NCBI GenBank assembly: GCA_017462125.1
Contig: JAFTRQ010000037.1
Span: 23,343 to 87,342, forward strand
Origin: Clostridia bacterium
GTDB taxonomy: Bacteria; Bacillota_A; Clostridia; Oscillospirales; CAG-272
Direction of reading: 5' to 3'
Length of the DNA: 64,000 nucleotides
Positions 61,804 through 64,000 of this stretch are shown in pieces. A program made the translations under genes and the position numbers. The notes under the pieces are model-generated. The model had not been told where the DNA came from. It saw only the letters and a list, made by a program, of their open reading frames with translations, and ran no database searches. Every line of letters begins with the position of its first letter. Within the stretch, counting starts at the first letter, position 1.

Positions 61804-63819
61804 ATGAAAACACATCATTTTTCGGGAAAATGGATCACGGATGAAGCCTTTGCGGCCCTTGAGCCTGTCAACGTTTTCCACCGTCAGCTTGAGAAGATAA
61901 CGGTTCCCGAGGACAAGAACCAAAACAGTCATATTCTGTTCCGCAGAAAATTTGATCTGAAGAGATCGGCGGAGAAGGCAACCGTCTATATCACCGCAGA
62001 CGACTACTATAAGCTTTATATCAACGGCAATTTTGTGGCGCAGGGACCTGCTCCCGCATATCACAATTGCTATAATTACAATGAGATCGACGTTACGGCA
62101 TACCTTTCGGAAGGGGAGAACTGCATTGCCGTACATACCTATTATCAGGGTTTGATCAACCGCGTTTGGCAGAGCGGAGATTTTCGCCACGGATTGCTGA
62201 TGGACGTGGTAGTTGACGGAGAGACCATAGTTCGATCCGACGAAAGCTTTCTTACCCACAGACACACCGCATACAGCGCATTGGGTATTGTGGGATATAA
62301 GACACAGTTTATGGAGCGTTACGATTCCCACGCGCATGAAGTGGATTTTTATGCCCCCGATTTTGACGATTCTGCGTGGGAAAACGCAAGGATCAAGACG
62401 GTGGACGATTATACCCTTGTGCCTCAGAGAACCAAGCTGTTGACCTTTGAGACCGTCAAGCCTGTGTCTGTCTGGCAGACGGGCGGGAGAATGCTCATCG
62501 ATTTCGGCGCGACCTACGTTGGCACGGTTACAGCTCACGCGAAGGGCGCTGACGGGGAAAAGATAACCCTCCGTATGGGGCAGGAGTTGAACGGAGACGG
62601 CAGTGTGCGTTATGCGCTCCGTTGCAACTGTGTTTACGAGGAGGAATGGATCCTTTCGGGCGGCGAGGATGCTTTGAATCAGTTTGACTACAAGGCGTTC
62701 CGCTATATGGAGATCATCACCGAGGGAGATGCCGAGATCACCGATATCGCATTGCAGGTGCGTCACTATCCCTTTGCTCTGCAGGCGAAGCTGCGCGCTC
62801 CCTTTGCGGGAAACGAAAGTGCCGAGAGGATCTGGGAGCTTTGCGTACATTCTCAAAAATACGGCGTGCAGGAGACCATTCAGGATTGCCCCGACAGAGA
62901 AAAGGGCTTTTATCTCGGTGACGGATGCTACGATGCCTTTACCCATTACGTATTGACGGGCGACGACAGTATGGTGCGCAAGCTGATCGACGATGCCTTT
63001 GCGTCCTCCTTCATTTGTGAGGGCTTGATGACCTGTATGTCCTGCTCCTTTATGCAGGAGATCGCGGAATACCCGCTGATCATGCCCGATCTCATGCTCT
63101 GGCTCTACAGAGCCGAGGGGGATCTTGCATACCTTCGCGAAAACGTGAAAAAGATGCGCAGGGTTCTTGATTTTTACAGAGAAAACTACGAAAAAGACGG
63201 CATTATCAATAATCTTGACCGCTGGTGTGTTGTGGAGTGGCCGAAAAACTATCAGGACGGCTATGCCGCAGACGTTGCTGAGGGCAAGATCAGCACCGAG
63301 GCGCATATTGCCATCAACGCTTATTATTACAGAGCCATCTCGGTGGTCAATAAGCTTTGCGAGATCGTTGGCGAGGAGAAATACCGCGACGAAGGGTATA
63401 TTTACGATGCGATTGTGGAGCTGTTCTACGATAAGGAAGCGCATCTGTTTGTGGACGGGGAAGAACACAGGCATATCAGCCTTATCGGAAATGCCTTCCC
63501 GTATGCCTTTGATATGGCGCCCGACCGTGAGTTTGAGGCGAATTTCCGCAAAATGCTTCGAGAGAAGGGCGAGGATCAGACCTCCTTCTTTACCACCTTC
63601 CCGTTGCTTCTGAAGTTTACCCGCGAGGGAGACCTTGAGCAGGTCGAGCGATATATTATGCACGAGGGTACGTGGAGAAGAATGCTTCGCGAGGGCGCGA
63701 CCTCTACCTTCGAGGGCTGGGGCAAGGATTGTAAATGGAATACCTCGCTGTTCCACCTGACAATGTCAAGCGCGGCGATGTTTATGGCTGACGTGGACTT
63801 GAAGGGACTTTTGCAGTAG
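61804..63819 (+). CDS. Alpha-L-rhamnosidase-like (GH78)
   Basis: 671 residues. N-terminal beta-sandwich domains (TVYITADDYYKLYINGNFV and the jelly-roll ending near residue 330) are followed by an (alpha/alpha)6 barrel. The GH78 signature region reads QDCPDREKGFYLGDG, corresponding to the family's DCPxRxExxGW(L)GD with its catalytic acid; the second acidic residue is probably in ATSTFEGWG. It would release L-rhamnose. No signal peptide. AAGGAG precedes the ATG. It is followed by a repeat block. Confidence 0.88.
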   Translation: MKTHHFSGKWITDEAFAALEPVNVFHRQLEKITVPEDKNQNSHILFRRKFDLKRSAEKATVYITADDYYKLYINGNFVAQGPAPAYHNCYNYNEIDVTAYLSEGENCIAVHTYYQGLINRVWQSGDFRHGLLMDVVVDGETIVRSDESFLTHRHTAYSALGIVGYKTQFMERYDSHAHEVDFYAPDFDDSAWENARIKTVDDYTLVPQRTKLLTFETVKPVSVWQTGGRMLIDFGATYVGTVTAHAKGADGEKITLRMGQELNGDGSVRYALRCNCVYEEEWILSGGEDALNQFDYKAFRYMEIITEGDAEITDIALQVRHYPFALQAKLRAPFAGNESAERIWELCVHSQKYGVQETIQDCPDREKGFYLGDGCYDAFTHYVLTGDDSMVRKLIDDAFASSFICEGLMTCMSCSFMQEIAEYPLIMPDLMLWLYRAEGDLAYLRENVKKMRRVLDFYRENYEKDGIINNLDRWCVVEWPKNYQDGYAADVAEGKISTEAHIAINAYYYRAISVVNKLCEIVGEEKYRDEGYIYDAIVELFYDKEAHLFVDGEEHRHISLIGNAFPYAFDMAPDREFEANFRKMLREKGEDQTSFFTTFPLLLKFTREGDLEQVERYIMHEGTWRRMLREGATSTFEGWGKDCKWNTSLFHLTMSSAAMFMADVDLKGLLQ

Positions 63820-63835
63820 TTGGCGGATAAATTGT

Positions 63836-64000
63836 GATTTATAGGGGAGACGCACGCCGCCGGCGGCTTACTTTCTTTGAAAAGAAAGTAAGCAAAGAAA
63901 CTTTCTATAAACCACGAATTTTTTCAAAATTCGTGGATGAAAAGGATAAAATGGATACATAATAGCCATTTTTTGAAAGTTTTTGGGATTCTTAAGACCT
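63836..64000. repeat. Variable-arm palindrome element, copy 14, with long inverted match to 39 kb
   Basis: Starts with GATTTATAGGGGAGACGCAC, then a GCCGCCGGCGGC palindrome (63856-63867) and the variable palindrome CTTACTTTCTTT/AAAGAAAGTAAG (63867-63892). Bases 63897-64000 are a near-perfect reverse complement of 38983-39087, including the CCACGAATTTT hairpin and the CATTTTATCC core. The window ends inside a further AAGACCT palindrome arm. Confidence 0.88.

Noticed and set aside
61714..63756. Minus-strand open frame of 680 codons opposite the GH78 gene
   Set aside because: Antisense shadow of a clear GH78 coding sequence; no domain or start signal.

Overview
The window looks like the chromosome of an uncultured, probably gut-dwelling Bacillota bacterium of class Clostridia. 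I infer this from four things: sigma-A promoters with TTGACA-N17-TATAAT spacing and AGGAGG-type ribosome binding sites; many short lipoproteins with Gram-positive lipoboxes; Firmicutes-type housekeeping genes (NiaR, the c-di-AMP receptor DarA, TrmK next to YqfO, PrfC, a DUF1858 protein); and intermediate base composition. No rRNA, tRNA, CRISPR array, transposase, integrase or phage gene was seen.

Layout. Positions 1-5643 hold the end of a leucine operon (leuA 3' end, leuC, leuD, a nucleoside hydrolase, leuB) followed by ilvE. Positions 5936-14335 hold a full arginine pathway (argG, then argH-argC-argJ-argB-argD-argF) with candidate ArgR sites. Positions 14462-23041 mix a beta-helix glycosidase, a ZIP transporter, purC, a kinase/ATPase/sfsA/flavoprotein/peroxiredoxin run and a GH110-like protein. 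Positions 23055-28573 hold a nitrilase-GDPD fusion, a GDPD plus sialidase pair on the minus strand, and a large alpha/beta hydrolase. Positions 28716-41106 hold prfC, surface lipoproteins, a niaR operon with an ASRT-family protein, a cytidylate kinase-like protein, a TrpXYZ-type ABC transporter, an AI-2E family permease and a lipoprotein prolyl isomerase. Positions 41103-49082 are housekeeping genes (nnrD, rpsT, darA, prfB, trmK, yqfO, rlmD). Positions 49079-51964 are an AT-rich accessory array. Positions 51986-63819 are a glycan and peptide catabolism cluster (sialate O-acetylesterase, sugar isomerase/epimerase, HAD phosphatase, a novel-looking glycosidase, DppA peptidase, GH43, NhaD-type transporter, GDPD, GH78). 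Most of these enzymes have no signal peptide, so they probably act on imported oligosaccharides, but no sugar importer lies in the window.

The most unusual feature is the array downstream of rlmD. Four small genes of accessory, immunity-like type are separated by short spacers. Three of the four spacers can be translated as degenerate copies of the C-terminal end of an RlmD-family protein (ALLxHVESVVCL followed by a stop). This suggests stepwise insertion of gene cassettes at the 3' end of an rlmD gene, each bringing its own replacement 3' end. The second theme is repeats. About fifteen intergenic palindromes share an A/T-rich centre (TTTTT-nn-AAAAA) but have arms that differ completely from copy to copy while staying complementary. 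A separate chain of five hairpins joined by GTGATAT linkers lies between argJ and argB.
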